Part shown: in pieces, positions 22,979 to 33,560 of the stretch
Position numbering within the stretch: position 1 is the stretch's first letter
How the letters are laid out: every line of letters starts with the position of its first letter
NCBI GenBank assembly: GCA_037447655.1
Contig: JBBHKE010000843.1
Location: forward strand, 1-62,000
Reading direction: 5' to 3'
Length of the DNA: 62,000 bases
DNA from: Zygnema cylindricum
Taxonomy: Eukaryota; Streptophyta; Zygnematophyceae; Zygnematales; Zygnemataceae
Notes under the pieces: generated by a model
What the model saw: the letters and a program-made list of their open reading frames with translations, nothing else
Database searches by the model: none
What the model was told of the DNA's origin: nothing
Program-made: the position numbers and the translations under genes

Positions 22979-25400
22979 AAAATTTGTTTTCAACTTATTT
23001 GGTAGAAAGTAAAGGGTTTGAGGTCAATCTGAAAAATGGCAGGCAGGTTGTTAGCAAAAATGGAAAAATTGCAGCTACGGGAACTAGAGATGCCAGCAGA
23101 ATGTATCGAATGGATATGCCCGATAATGAATAAAATGATGTTTTGTATTCTGGTGCATCATCCTAAGATGAGCTGTGGCATAAGAGATTAGGCCATGTGA
23201 ACTATGACAGTATGAAAAAGATGGTGAATGCTGGCAAAATAGAAGGAGTCACTTTGTCAAATGAGTCACCTAAAACGTGTGATGGCTGTGCATTAGGAAA
23301 AATACACAGATTACCGTTTCCTGAAGAGTGTGAACATAAAACTACTAAACTTGTGCAACTCATTCATTCTAATGTTTTCGGCCTTGCAAAGGTACCATCT
23401 GCCGGGGGGATGAAATATATAGTTACGTTTACATATGATTTATCGAGATTCACTAAAGTCTACTTCATGAAGGCTAAGAGTGAAGTCTTCACTCATTTTC
23501 AACACTACAAAGCGTGGGCGGAGAAACTACACGGTTTGCCAATTTTGGAGCTCAAATCTGACAATGGCGGGGAATATACGTCAAAAGAGTTTGAAACGTT
23601 TTACTCAAGGAAGGTATTGTTGTAATTTGAAAGCTTTAGTCCTCAGTAGATGAGGCTGTGAGGGGAGAACTTTAGGACTTAGAATAATTTTGGCAAGCAT
23701 GATGTAATACTTACCATATATAGTGTGATAGTAGTAGAAGTGTCCTTGAGTATGTTGTACTTCTGCAGAGACACGTGTCGGCAATCAAATATTATACAGG
23801 TTTTACGGAAAAGTCCCGACGACCATTTACACGTGTCCTATATCAGACAAATGGATTCGCATAATCGGACGGACATAATCTGAATCACCTTTAAAGGAAA
23901 TATATGGTACGGTCTGCCGTAATGACCGTTGAGTTTAATCGTGTCGACGGACACGATTCACGCGGGACCACAAGTGACGAAGCACGCCGTACGCGCTCAG
24001 GTGTTTCGTACCACATGACCACACTCGGTTGGACTTATGTGACCTATACTGACACACGCGACAAAAACGAACGGCGGATACGAATCGAGTCGACGGACTC
24101 GATTCGAAGTGGGACCACATTCGGACAAAGCTACTAGACACGCAACAATCATTGCTAAGATGTACTCTACATCTAACGGCTATCCGCAAATTCGAAGTTG
24201 AGTTGTACGGACGCTTACAGCCGTTTGGACGGACTCACTAATTGCTGACTAAGCAAGTTGCACAATTCATGTATAGCTCGTATTTGTAAATATCTGAAAC
24301 AACTCTAATTTGTATGTAGTGAATTAGTTTTTAGTGTTGCAATAGTGAAATTTGATTAAAGTCATAATTAGGGTTTGGACGCACCTCCGGTACAGTAGAC
24401 GTACCGTTGACGTACATTGTCTGTATTTAGTACAGTTCTTAATTACACGTGTAGCTATTTTACTAGGTTAGGTCTCAGTAGATAACTTTGTGAGTATAAA
24501 CTTGTAGGACTTAGTTTATTTTGATTATCACAGTTGAGCTCATCAAAGTAATGGCAGATTGTTTTTCTCCAGCTTTGATCTGATGGTGTGATCACCCTGA
24601 TTGATGTCTTTGTATGAAACTTTGTGGAGATCTTTTATGACCTAGAAACTATTTGTTTATGTAGTTTCAGTCTGTTCTGCTGTTTCTGTAGAATTCTGTG
24701 AGGAGTCTACCTGATTAGTTTGGTAAGCTGTCAAATGTATTTGGGAAACTCTGCAGTTTATATCTTTTGGATGCCTCGGTAGATTTGGCTATAACTTTGA
24801 GAGGTTATAGTGTTTCAAATTTACTGCATACTGTTGCAGTTTCAGCTGCTTTTATATATTGTGGAGTAATCTGTGTTGTCTGAAACATAGCAGTTTTTGG
24901 GGGTAGTCTGTGGTGCTTCCAAGAGTAATCCATGGCTAAAATAGGCTATGGACAACAGGTATAAGTCACAAACCAACTGTTCCATACTCTCCGGAACAAA
25001 CTGGAGTCTCACAAAGACTAAATCGAACTATCACAGAAAGATCTAGGTCCATGCGTGCGGATAAGGACGTGGATCCGAAATTCTTGGCTGAAGCATTAAA
25101 TTCTGCAGTTTATATCAAAAATAGGATACGTTCAAGATCAGTATAAACCACTCCTTACGATATCTGGACGGGTAGAAAACGGGATGTCAGTCATTTCAAA
25201 GTCTTTGGAAGTAGATGCTTTATTTTGGATACGTTTAACGATTAATTGAAAATGGAACCAAAGGGATTGCCGGGCATTTTGTTAGGATATGATGATCACT
25301 CTAAAGGTTATAGAGTCTTTGTTTTTGAGAGGCAAAAAATTATTGTAGCAAAGAACATAGTTGTCAATGATGAACTAGACTCGATAAACTTTTTTTAAAT
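22979..25400 (+). pseudogene. Copia B integrase, split by a solo LTR
   Basis: The zinc-binding HHCC part is LWHKRLGHVNYDSMKKM ... CDGCALGKIHRLPFP at 23170-23310. The catalytic core has HSNVFG near 23360 where HTDVWG is usual, so the first Asp of DD35E is now Asn. The second Asp is in LKSDNGGEYTSKEF (23556). After the insertion at 23618-24957 the frame resumes with GISHKPTVPYSPEQTGVSQRLNRT, holding the Glu at 24993. Next come RSRSV, TPYDIWTGRKRDVSHFKVFGSRCF and GLPGILLGYDDHSKGYRVF. A one-base frameshift also lies at the insertion point. Confidence 0.88.
23618..24957 (+). mobile_element. Solo copia-type LTR with GGTAT target duplication
   Basis: Starts TGTTGTAATTTGAAAGC and ends GGACAACA, flanked on both sides by GGTAT (23613-23617 and 24958-24962). 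It interrupts the integrase frame of copia B and removing it plus one GGTAT restores the neighbouring homology. Its ends resemble the copia B LTR but the body is diverged, so it belongs to a related subfamily. Open frames inside (for example near 23904-24189) are not gene-like. Confidence 0.92.
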
Positions 25401-27465
25401 GACAGAGCAGCAAAAGCAGCAATAAGCACAAGAATATGTCATTTTAAATAACATCCATAATATTGTCCCACAGATGCAAAATTCACTAGTGGTAACACAG
25501 GAGTCGGAACATAATCATGTTCCCCAACAAGTTACCACAGGAGTCGGAACATAATCATGTTCCCCAACAAGTTTATTTTGAAGCGGACCAACAGCAGTCA
25601 ATGCGTACAAATCGCACTCAGCGCAAGAAGCGCAACGCACGGGATCCGACAATTTTAGCCTCATAATTTTCGGGGGGAAGAGGATCCAATAGCCGCCTGC
25701 AAGAAAGTTCTCACTTTGCCTACTCGGCAGCCTCAGGGGAGCCACTGACCATCTGGGAAGCCCTCTCATCACCGGATCGCAATCACTGGATCGAGGCGGC
25801 AAACAATGAAATGAAATCGATCATGGAGGCTAAGACATGGGAGCTTGTGGACCTTCCTTCGGATCAAAAAGCGATCAGCAGCAAATGGGTATTCCATGTG
25901 ATGTTAAATCCAAATAATACCATTGCAAGATATAAGGTTAGACTTGTGGCAAAGGGGTATAATTAAAAGGAAGGAATTGATTTTGAAGAAACTTTTTCTA
26001 CTGTTGTAAGATTTCCGACAGTTAGGATTTTGCTATCTCTAACTCCTATAAAGATATGGAAATACATCAAATGGATGTAAAGACGGCCTTTTTGCATGGA
26101 GAACTAGAGGAGACCATTTACATGCAGCAGCTTGAAATGTATGCAGAACCAGGAAAAGAGCACTTAGTTTGCAAACTGCTAAAATCTTTGTACGACCTAA
26201 AACAAGCCCCTAGGCAATGGAATCTAAAACTTGATGAATTCTTAACTAGCCTATGATTTAAAAGGATAAGCTCTGATCACTCCGTCTTTGTTTTAAAAGT
26301 TGAGGATGGAATAGTGTACATAGCGGTGTATGTAGATGATTTACTATTAGTTAGCAAATCAATGGTTGAAATTAACAAAATTAAAATTGCTTTAAACTCA
26401 CGGTTCAAGATGAAAGACCTCGGTGAGGCAAAATATATTTTGGGTATCTAGGTAGAGAGGGACAAGAAAAACATATTAATAAAAATGACTCAATAGGAGG
26501 CTATTGAAACATGTTAGATAAATATGGAATGCGGGGGGCAAAAAGATGTGTAACATCAATGGAGTTTCGGCGTAAGTTAGAGGCGGAAGAAACAGAACAG
26601 GGTGTTATTGTCATTGAAATTTTTGAGTCAAGGGAGGATGATCCTATGACAGTGAAACCTTACAGACAGATAGTGGGAAGTTTAATATTTTTCATGAACT
26701 GTAACCGTCCAGATAATACTGCAGCAGTTGGGGTACTAAGCAAAAGTCTAGAGAATCCGAGGAAATCTGACCGTGATGCAGGAAGAAGAGTTTTAAGATA
26801 CCTGGCAGGAACCAAAGACCTCAAACTCACACTAGGCGGAGGAGAAGTGAAGCTGCAAACATGGAGTGATGTAAGCTATGGCAACATGCCAAGCCGAAAA
26901 TCCACCACGAGATTCGTGCTGCAAATTGGGAACGGGACTTGCTGTTGGAGCAGCAAACTTCAAAAGGTCACGGCAGAATCGACAATGGAGTCAGAATATA
27001 TGGCAGCGAGCTCGGCCCACAAAGATTTCTTATGGGTAAAATCCATGTTGCAAGAATTCGGATACATGGAGGTTGGTCCACAAGTGATTTGGTGTGATTA
27101 CCAGGCTGCCATTGCCATTTCTTCTAACCCAAGTCATCACTTCAAAAGCAAGCACATAGATGTAAGATTACACTCTGTAAGAGAAAAAGTGTTCTCTAGA
27201 GTGATTAAATTATGTTATTTGCCAAATGCTAAAATGATTGTAGATATGCTCACTAAAGCTCTCCTTGCTCCTAAGTTGAAGTATTGTAGGGATGCAATGG
27301 GATTAAGTGAATAGCTAAGTTGTTGCACTGCTATACTACCATGCTCCGCTACTCCAACAACGGGGATGTAGTGGGACTAGGTGACCTACTAAGTTGCTAC
27401 GTTACTATGATGCAATGCTGCGCTAGTTCGACATCGTAGCTCCGCTGGCATAATGAGTCTAGAGC
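25401..27465 (+). pseudogene. Copia B reverse transcriptase and RNase H
   Basis: RT from about 25800: [81 protein letters not shown] and VYVDDLLLVSKS (catalytic YVDD at 26329-26340). RNase H runs to about 27314 (PYRQIVGSLIFFMNCNRPD, TWSDVSYGNMPSRKSTT, VTAESTMESEYMAAS, HHFKSKHIDVRLH). The last 267 codons are open, but in-frame stops lie near 25964, 26256, 26449 and 26496. A 40-base tandem duplication (25501-25580) sits in the linker before RT. Confidence 0.9.
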
Positions 27466-27475
27466 TTTAGGGGAG

Positions 27476-28463
27476 TGTTGTTTTTGGAAAGATTTAAGTC
27501 TTAAGAAATTTATAGGACGGCGGAAAAATAGATCTATAAGGACACGCGTCGTCACTTGAAGCACAGTGCATGTTTTTGAATGGTATCGACACCAGCATTG
27601 GAACAACGCAGCTGCGACGCAGATGGAACAAGCGCAGCTGCGGTTATTTTTGATATGGTTCGTACGGACGAACACAGCCTGCGACACAATGGGACAAACG
27701 CAACTGCGGATATTTTGGTACAGGACAACGCCGTTGCTACGGAACAAGACAAACGCAGCTGCGGCTATTTTTGGTATGAAATAACGCAGTTGCTACGAAG
27801 TTGCAGATATTTGAATGTGATCAAGAATTGGACTGCGCTGCTACGGTTGATATGAATCAAGTCAATGAACGAGATTCATAAGGGAATAATTAAGTGACTC
27901 GCTGACAGATGTTCTGCAACAGCCGGATGGACGTACCCAGACAATTGTCACTAAGCTAGGCGAAAAGTGTTTAAACAAATCACCTGTATAGGATTCTCAG
28001 TAATATTGATTGTAGAGTGATAGATTAGCTTTAGCATGATTAGGAGCACGTAGACCTTAGTGGCAGTTTAGTTCTTTTGGATATATCTTTTAGGAACACT
28101 TGTATAGGCGGTACAACACTATGTAGTTGGACAAGTGAGTGAAGAGTATAAGACTTAGGACGTAGAACATTTCATGTATCCAGACTTCCAGACTGTGTAA
28201 TCTGCAAACTGTTTTTAGGAAACTTATGAGTTGCATTTCTTGGTGTATGCTGGATCAATTGTGTTGAAACTTTGGGAGTTGTCAGTCTTTGTGATATTCT
28301 ATACTGTGGTATAGTTTGAAGCAGTTTGGAACTTTGTGTCAACCTTATTGAACAGTAGAAAGTAGTTGTTTGATAGGATTCTTGGTAAGCTTTTGTAGTG
28401 AATTATGTCTACTTCTTCTACTACTGCTGCTGCTCCACCTGCTCCAGTAGTTATAGAACAATA
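27476..28463 (+). repeat. 3' LTR of copia B
   Basis: Begins TGTTGTTTTTGGAAAGATTT after the polypurine tract TTTAGGGGAG. It is alignable to the 5' LTR over its whole length with scattered substitutions, including the CAGCTGC direct repeats. Its end near 28463 corresponds to the point where the 5' LTR meets the primer binding site. Confidence 0.85.
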
Positions 28464-28551
28464 TAAAGCACGGCGTGACGCCAAATGAGACCTTTTAATT
28501 TTTCTACAGATTGACCTAGAAAATAGAAAATAGAAACCTCATATTTTAACA

Positions 28552-31500
28552 CTTTTTATCCCAGAGTTGAACAAAAAGCTTATCTCTACGTCGGTCTTAG
28601 ATGATAAGGGTTTTGAGACTAGTACTCAAAAAGGAGTCTTTGTTGCTAGCTATGAGGATGAAGTATATTTCAGAGCTAAAAAGGGTAGCCAAGGAATGAT
28701 TAGGCTGAATTTGAGTAATGGAAAGATGTCGGTAAATTATGCAGGTGTATGTGACTTAATGATTTGGCATAAAAGATTGGGGCAGGTGCATCTAGATAGA
28801 TTGAAAGAAATGAAGAAAATGGGAGTAGTTGAGGGAATTTATTTTGGGGATGATGACCTTGGATGAATGTATTGGATGTGCTCAAAGAAAGGCCCACAGA
28901 TTACCTTTCCCAAAAACCGTAACCTATAAAGATGAAAAATTCCTAGATCTAGTTCATACGACTTATGGGGACTTGCCAAAGTGTCGTCGGTTGGAGGGAA
29001 AAGATTTATGCTTACTGTTACTGATGATTGGTTAAGGTATTATAGAGTCTATTTTTCAATAAATAAATCTGAGGCACTGGCTTCTTTTAAAGAGTACAAA
29101 GCATGGAGTGAGAAGCTCTATCAGACACCTATAAAGAGAGTGAGGAGTGATATTGGGGGGGGATACACCTCTAATCAGTTTGAGGATTATTTGAAAGAGG
29201 AAGGGGTTCAACAGCAAAAGACTGTCCAAAAGCATTCGGAACAAAACGGTGTAGCGAAGAGACTAATTGAACATTAAGTGAGAGTGCCCTTAGTATGTTA
29301 TCGGATAAAAAAAAAAAAAAACGCATGGGCAGAAGGTATGAATTTTGCCTATTATCTTAAGAATAGGGTCCTCAACTCGGTGGTGAACGGTCAAACACCC
29401 TATAAAAGATGGACCCGGAGAAAATCGGATATCTCCCACTTAAAGGTGTTCGGAAGTCAAGTTTTTGGTCTAAGTGTAGCAAAATCTGATTGGAAGTTTG
29501 ATACGAAGGGAAAGCATGGATACTAACTTGGATATGATGAAAATGTAAAGAGATATAGAGTGTACAATCTCGGGAAAGAAGATATCATCCTAGTGAAACA
29601 CTTGGTAGTTATGGATTAAAGGAAGGCAGTAGATCCCCATAAGTATACTAAACCGGTCAGAATTAGAATTGAATCCGAAAGTGAGTGAGATTCATATTCT
29701 TTTAACTAAACTTTGGTTCAGCCGAACATGCAGATGGAGGGAAAAATTTGAGTGAGAATGACTCTCTCTTGGAGCCACAATTTCTGGTTCAAACCAAATA
29801 GGAGGACGAGGAAAGACCGAAAATGGACTCCACGGATAGAGGAGAAAGACCGGAGATGGTCTCCACGGAAAGTGGAGAAGATGAAGTCATTAGGAGAAAT
29901 CTGAGATTACCATCTATTTCAGCATCGGATTTTGGAGGAAGGAGAAGCAGCAAGAGACTTCAAGAAAGACAAGTGAATAATAAGATAACTAAGTTGTCAC
30001 GTTTGAGTGAACCCCAAACTTATTCGGAAGCAGTTAATTGTTCGGAAAAGAGTAGATGGATGACTCCTATCAATGATGAAATGACTTCCATCATAGAAGC
30101 AAATACATGGGAGCTGGTGGACTGTCCACCGGACAAAAAACCGATTGAATGCAAGTGGGTTTTCAAGTTAAAACTCAATCCGGATAACACTATTGAGCGG
30201 TACAAGGCAAGATTAGTGGCTAAAAGGTTCACAAAGAAGGAAGGGGTGGATTATGAGGAGAACTTTGCTCGGGTTGTTAGATTTTCCTCCATCAGAATTC
30301 CACATAATTTTGCGGCAGCGGAAGACATAGAAGTGCACCAAATGGACATTAAAAAAACTTTCTTGCAAGGAGAATTGGGAGAAGAGATCTTCATGTGGAA
30401 GCCAAAAGGATTTGTGGAGAAAGGAAAAGAGAGCAAGGTGTGCAGGTTGATAAAGTCTCTTTATGGACTGAAGCAGGCTCTTTGCCAATAAAACAAGAAA
30501 CTGATGAGTTTTTGACGAATTTGGGATATGTCCGAATCAGTTTGGATCATTCCATCTATCTTTTTGAAGATAAGGAAGGTATGATTTTCATTGCAATCTA
30601 TGTTGATGATTTGCTTGTTTTAAGTAAGTCAATGAAGAAAATTAATGAACTCAAAAAGGATGTAAAAGGTAGATTTGAAATGAAGGATTTAAGAGAAGCA
30701 AAGTATATTTCGGAAATTCAATTGGAGAGGGATAAAGAGAAGAAAATAATTAGATTAACTCAAAAGGAGGCAATCAGAAACATGTTTGAGATATTTCAAA
30801 TGGATAAGGCAAATAGTTGTATAACTCTGATGGATTTAAAGAATGGAAATGAGGGGAGTTTAGAAGGGGGAGTTGTGGTCTTCGAAGATGAGTAAGGATC
30901 GGAGGAGAAAGAGTCTATGAAAAATATTTCGTACAGACAGGTTGTTAGTAGCTTGATATATTTTATGAATTGTACCCGTCCTGATAAAGTGGCACCTGTA
31001 GGAATATCAAGTAGGAGCTTGAATGATCCTAAGAAGAAAGAATTGGAAGCAGCTAAAAGGGTAATACAGTATTTGATGAAACAAGAGATCCCTGGTTGCA
31101 TTTAAGGGGGGATAATACTGACATCACCACTTGGAGAGAGCCAGTTATGGGGATGCTCCGATGAGGAGGTGTACTTCTGGGTATGTGTTGTATGTTGGGA
31201 ATGAGGCTTGTTGTTGGAGAAGCAAGCAACAAAAGGTTGTTGCTCGTTCCACAATGGAGGTTGAGTACATGGCCTCTTGATCAGCTCTAAAGGAATTAAT
31301 GTAGGTGAAACCCTTACTCTAAGAGCTTGGATTTATGAAAAATGGTGTGTAGAGTGTGTTTTGTGATAACCAGGATGCAATTGCCATTGTGGCCAATCCT
31401 AAACATCATTTTAAGGCAAAGCACATAGATATCAAACTGAGTTTTGATAGGGAAAAGGTTGAGAATTAAATGTTAAAATTGGAATACAGACTAGATGCAG

Positions 31501-31601
31501 AAATGGTAGCCGATATGATGACAAAACCTGTCCCATCCCCAAAACTGATATTTTGTTGAAGGAAATGTGGGCTAAAAAACAAGACCAAAAAATAAGGGGA
31601 G
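28552..31601 (+). pseudogene. Copia A, upstream internal region (integrase, RT, RNase H), 5' truncated
   Basis: Starts in the GAG-pre-integrase part (MIWHKRLGQVHLDRLKEMKKMG; CIGCAQRKAHRLPFP). The integrase has HTTYGD near 28955 where HTDVWG is expected, so the first catalytic Asp is lost; VRSDIGGGYTSNQF and HSEQNGVAKRL follow. The linker reads PRLPSISASDFGG. RT runs KPIECKWVFKLKLNPDNTIERYKARLVAKRF, MDIKKTFLQGELGEEIFMW, IYVDDLLVLSKS (near 30600), then RNase H to ADMMTKPVPSPKL near 31545. Several stops and frameshifts. It ends in the polypurine tract AATAAGGGGAG directly before the LTR at 31602. Confidence 0.88.
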
Positions 31602-32188
31602 TGTTAAAATATATTTCCTAGTTGCTTGTCTAAATCTATATACATATCGTAGTCACTGAGACTTATGCAGCCATGGCTGCCTTCAGGCAGCTGAGGAGGC
31701 AAACAACAGACATCTCTGAGAAAAAAATTAATGACTTGATCCGGATTTAATCCTAGGTCCTACACAGTCACCGCCGGTCATAGTACACGTCCGTCTTATC
31801 CGCCATGTGGTATAAGAATCGATATAGATATAGGGCGTGATAGTTACTTAAAGAGTTTCACTGCAGTACATTCATTTAACAGAACGAATGGACGACGTTG
31901 TACGTATAAATGTATGAGATTCACGGACGCGGATCGCAACCCACAAATTAGCGCGATCGGACGGTGTACATTCACGCCGCCAACCCGGAATGAACTTTTG
32001 GCGGCTATCAGTGACAATGTCACGCGAGTGCCACATGGCGGCATATCATTGGCCACCGGAGAATACGGGAGGAAGTACCATGGGCTCCCAAGCTGACAAG
32101 CGTCAACTAGAAAGACATGTCGTACAATGGCGCACAAGAAGTACATCGGCCATCGCACCTTCTTGTACTGTACAGTCCCTCCCATTGG
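31009..32188 (+). repeat. 1.18-kb near-identical direct repeat, copy 1
   Basis: Matches 35524-36700 base for base except for three one-base insertions (near 32026, 32083 and 32178). Covers the RNase H end and the first 587 bases of the LTR. Both copies share the same disabling stops, for example TGA in the MASCSA-like motif near 31280. Confidence 0.93.
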
Positions 32189-32647
32189 ACTAGGGTTTAG
32201 TAGTAGGTAGTCGTGAGTAGGCAGACCAAGACTTAGTGATATTTAGGTACCTCTCTCTAAGAGAGCTTGTAACTATAAAGGTCATCTTTGACCAGCCATA
32301 ACTTAATGCTCCGGTGAGCAAATTCAGTGATTCTTTTTGCTGCAGACTCGAGGAGTCCAAGCTACACAGGGGTATAGTCGGTCAGAGTCTTTGCGTGCCA
32401 GGGTGGCACTTATTCAGTGGGAAAGTCAAGATGGGGAATATTGTCCAAAACACATATTCAAGCTTTGCATTCTGTGGTGGAACTAAGCACACAAAAGGTC
32501 TTCTCTTCACAGCGATGAAGGTGTATTGGGGTTCTAATTATCAAGGGATCATTCATTTGGGTTTATATCAACTTGGAGTCGGCACTATCTAGATTAGCTT
32601 CTTTTGGATCTGCAAATTCTGTGGGCAATGGAGCCCATAGAATTTCA
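31602..32647 (+). mobile_element. Copia A LTR shared by two internal regions
   Basis: Starts TGTTAAAATATATTTCC after a polypurine tract and ends ATAGAATTTCA directly before a primer binding site at 32648. It therefore serves as the 3' LTR of the upstream copy and the 5' LTR of the downstream one. Compared with the LTR at 36117-37015, about 160 bases near 32458-32620 are extra or replaced. The tRNA-like block (minus strand here) lies near 31735-31815. Confidence 0.87.
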
Positions 32648-32662
32648 GGTTATGGGCCCACC
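32648..32662 (+). promoter_or_regulatory. Primer binding site with embedded gag start codon
   Basis: GGTTATGGGCCCACC directly after the LTR end. It is complementary to the anticodon arm of initiator tRNA-Met (half-tRNA primer). The ATG at 32652-32654 opens the gag frame MGPPSRVPMFDGTD. In this copy an upstream ATG (32628) in the LTR end is in the same frame. Confidence 0.78.
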
Positions 32663-33560
32663 ATCTAGGGTGCCTATGTTCGATGGAACAGACATCACTT
32701 ATTGGGAGTTTATTATGGAGGGATTGCTTTTTGAGAAGCACTTATGGGGAATTGTTTCGGGACAAGTGAGATGTCCGCCACCTGGCTTTGGAGGAGGTTA
32801 CTATGGAGAATCATCTGAGGCTGCCCAAAATATCAATCGGAGTTCAAATGAATCAAAAGGTGAAGGGAAAAACCTTTCCGTGGATGGGGAAATAGGGGAG
32901 AAGGATAAAGGGACACTTATGGTGAGGGGAGCTATGCTCTCCGCCACATCTTCACTTAGAAGGGTTATAAGTAAAACTGAAGAAAATGATAGTAAAATTT
33001 GGGAGTATAAAAACACTATAGCAAAACATCTTATACTTAGATATGTGTCTAAGTCCATAGCTATCACTCTTTTAAGTCTTACCAAGTCTTCGGAAATATG
33101 GGAAACACTAAGGCAGATTTATAAGAGTGAGACTATTCAGAGGCAACAGTTAGTAAAATAGGAAATAGATGCCTATGTTTATAAAGGCGGTAACATGATA
33201 GAGTTTTGCAATGATATTGTTGCGTTATATGTTGAGCTTGCTAGTGCAGGGTATGTAGAATCTAAGGAGAGAAAGATCAATACACTACTTATGAAACTCC
33301 CAAATGAGTACGAAAACATCATTTATCGTATGCAGGCAATGGATGGCTCCTCATGGACTTGGAGCTTTACCATGGGGATAATTCTTGTAAGGGAAAGCAC
33401 TTTGGAGCTTCGTAGGGGAAGTGAGAGGGTAACTGCATTTACAGCTGGTGGTGATTGGCGGAAGCGTGATAAGAGGAACGGCGGTGACGAGCGGAAGCGT
33501 GATGAGAGGAAGAAAGAGGAAGGTAAACCTTATCGAAACAATGGAGCCCATAGAATTTCA
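32652..33560 (+). pseudogene. Copia A gag, almost intact
   Basis: UBN2-type gag reading MGPPSRVPMFDGTDITYWEFIMEGLLFEKHLWGIVSG, an inserted Ser/Glu/Lys-rich stretch (SSEAAQNINRSSNESKGEG), then SKIWEYKNTIAKHLILRYVSKS and SSEIWETLRQIYKSETIQRQQL. A single stop (TAG at 33159) interrupts it before IDAYVYKGGNMIEFCNDIVALYVELASAGYVESKERKINTLLMKLPNEYENIIYRM. A basic Arg/Lys tail (KRDKRNGGDERKRDERKKEEG) follows. The zinc knuckle and protease are absent because a deletion joins gag to integrase at about 33560. Confidence 0.85.

Larger units (their letters stand above)
20842..28463 (+). mobile_element. Ty1/copia retrotransposon (family B) with both LTRs and an inserted solo LTR
   Basis: The 5' LTR (20842-21838) and 3' LTR (27476-about 28463) both begin TGTTGTTTTTGGAAAG and stay alignable over about 1 kb. 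Inside, in order, are a primer binding site (GGTTATGGGCC at 21839), gag, protease, integrase, RT and RNase H, and a polypurine tract (TTTAGGGGAG) at 27466-27475. This is the Ty1/copia order (integrase before RT). A 1,340-base solo LTR sits in the integrase. Stops, frameshifts and a lost integrase Asp mean no product is functional. No clear target duplication is visible at the outer borders. Confidence 0.9.

Noticed and set aside
23904-24189. Two opposing small open frames in the solo LTR
   Set aside because: No motif, and they lie wholly in an LTR with clear borders and target duplication.
20842-28463. Endogenous virus insertion
   Set aside because: Integrase before RT, copia-type gag and half-tRNA primer site, and no envelope-like frame: an ordinary Ty1/copia retrotransposon.
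31844-32193. Open frames of 60 to 113 codons on both strands, also at 36359-36671
   Set aside because: They lie in the copia LTR and appear twice only because of the 1.18-kb duplication.
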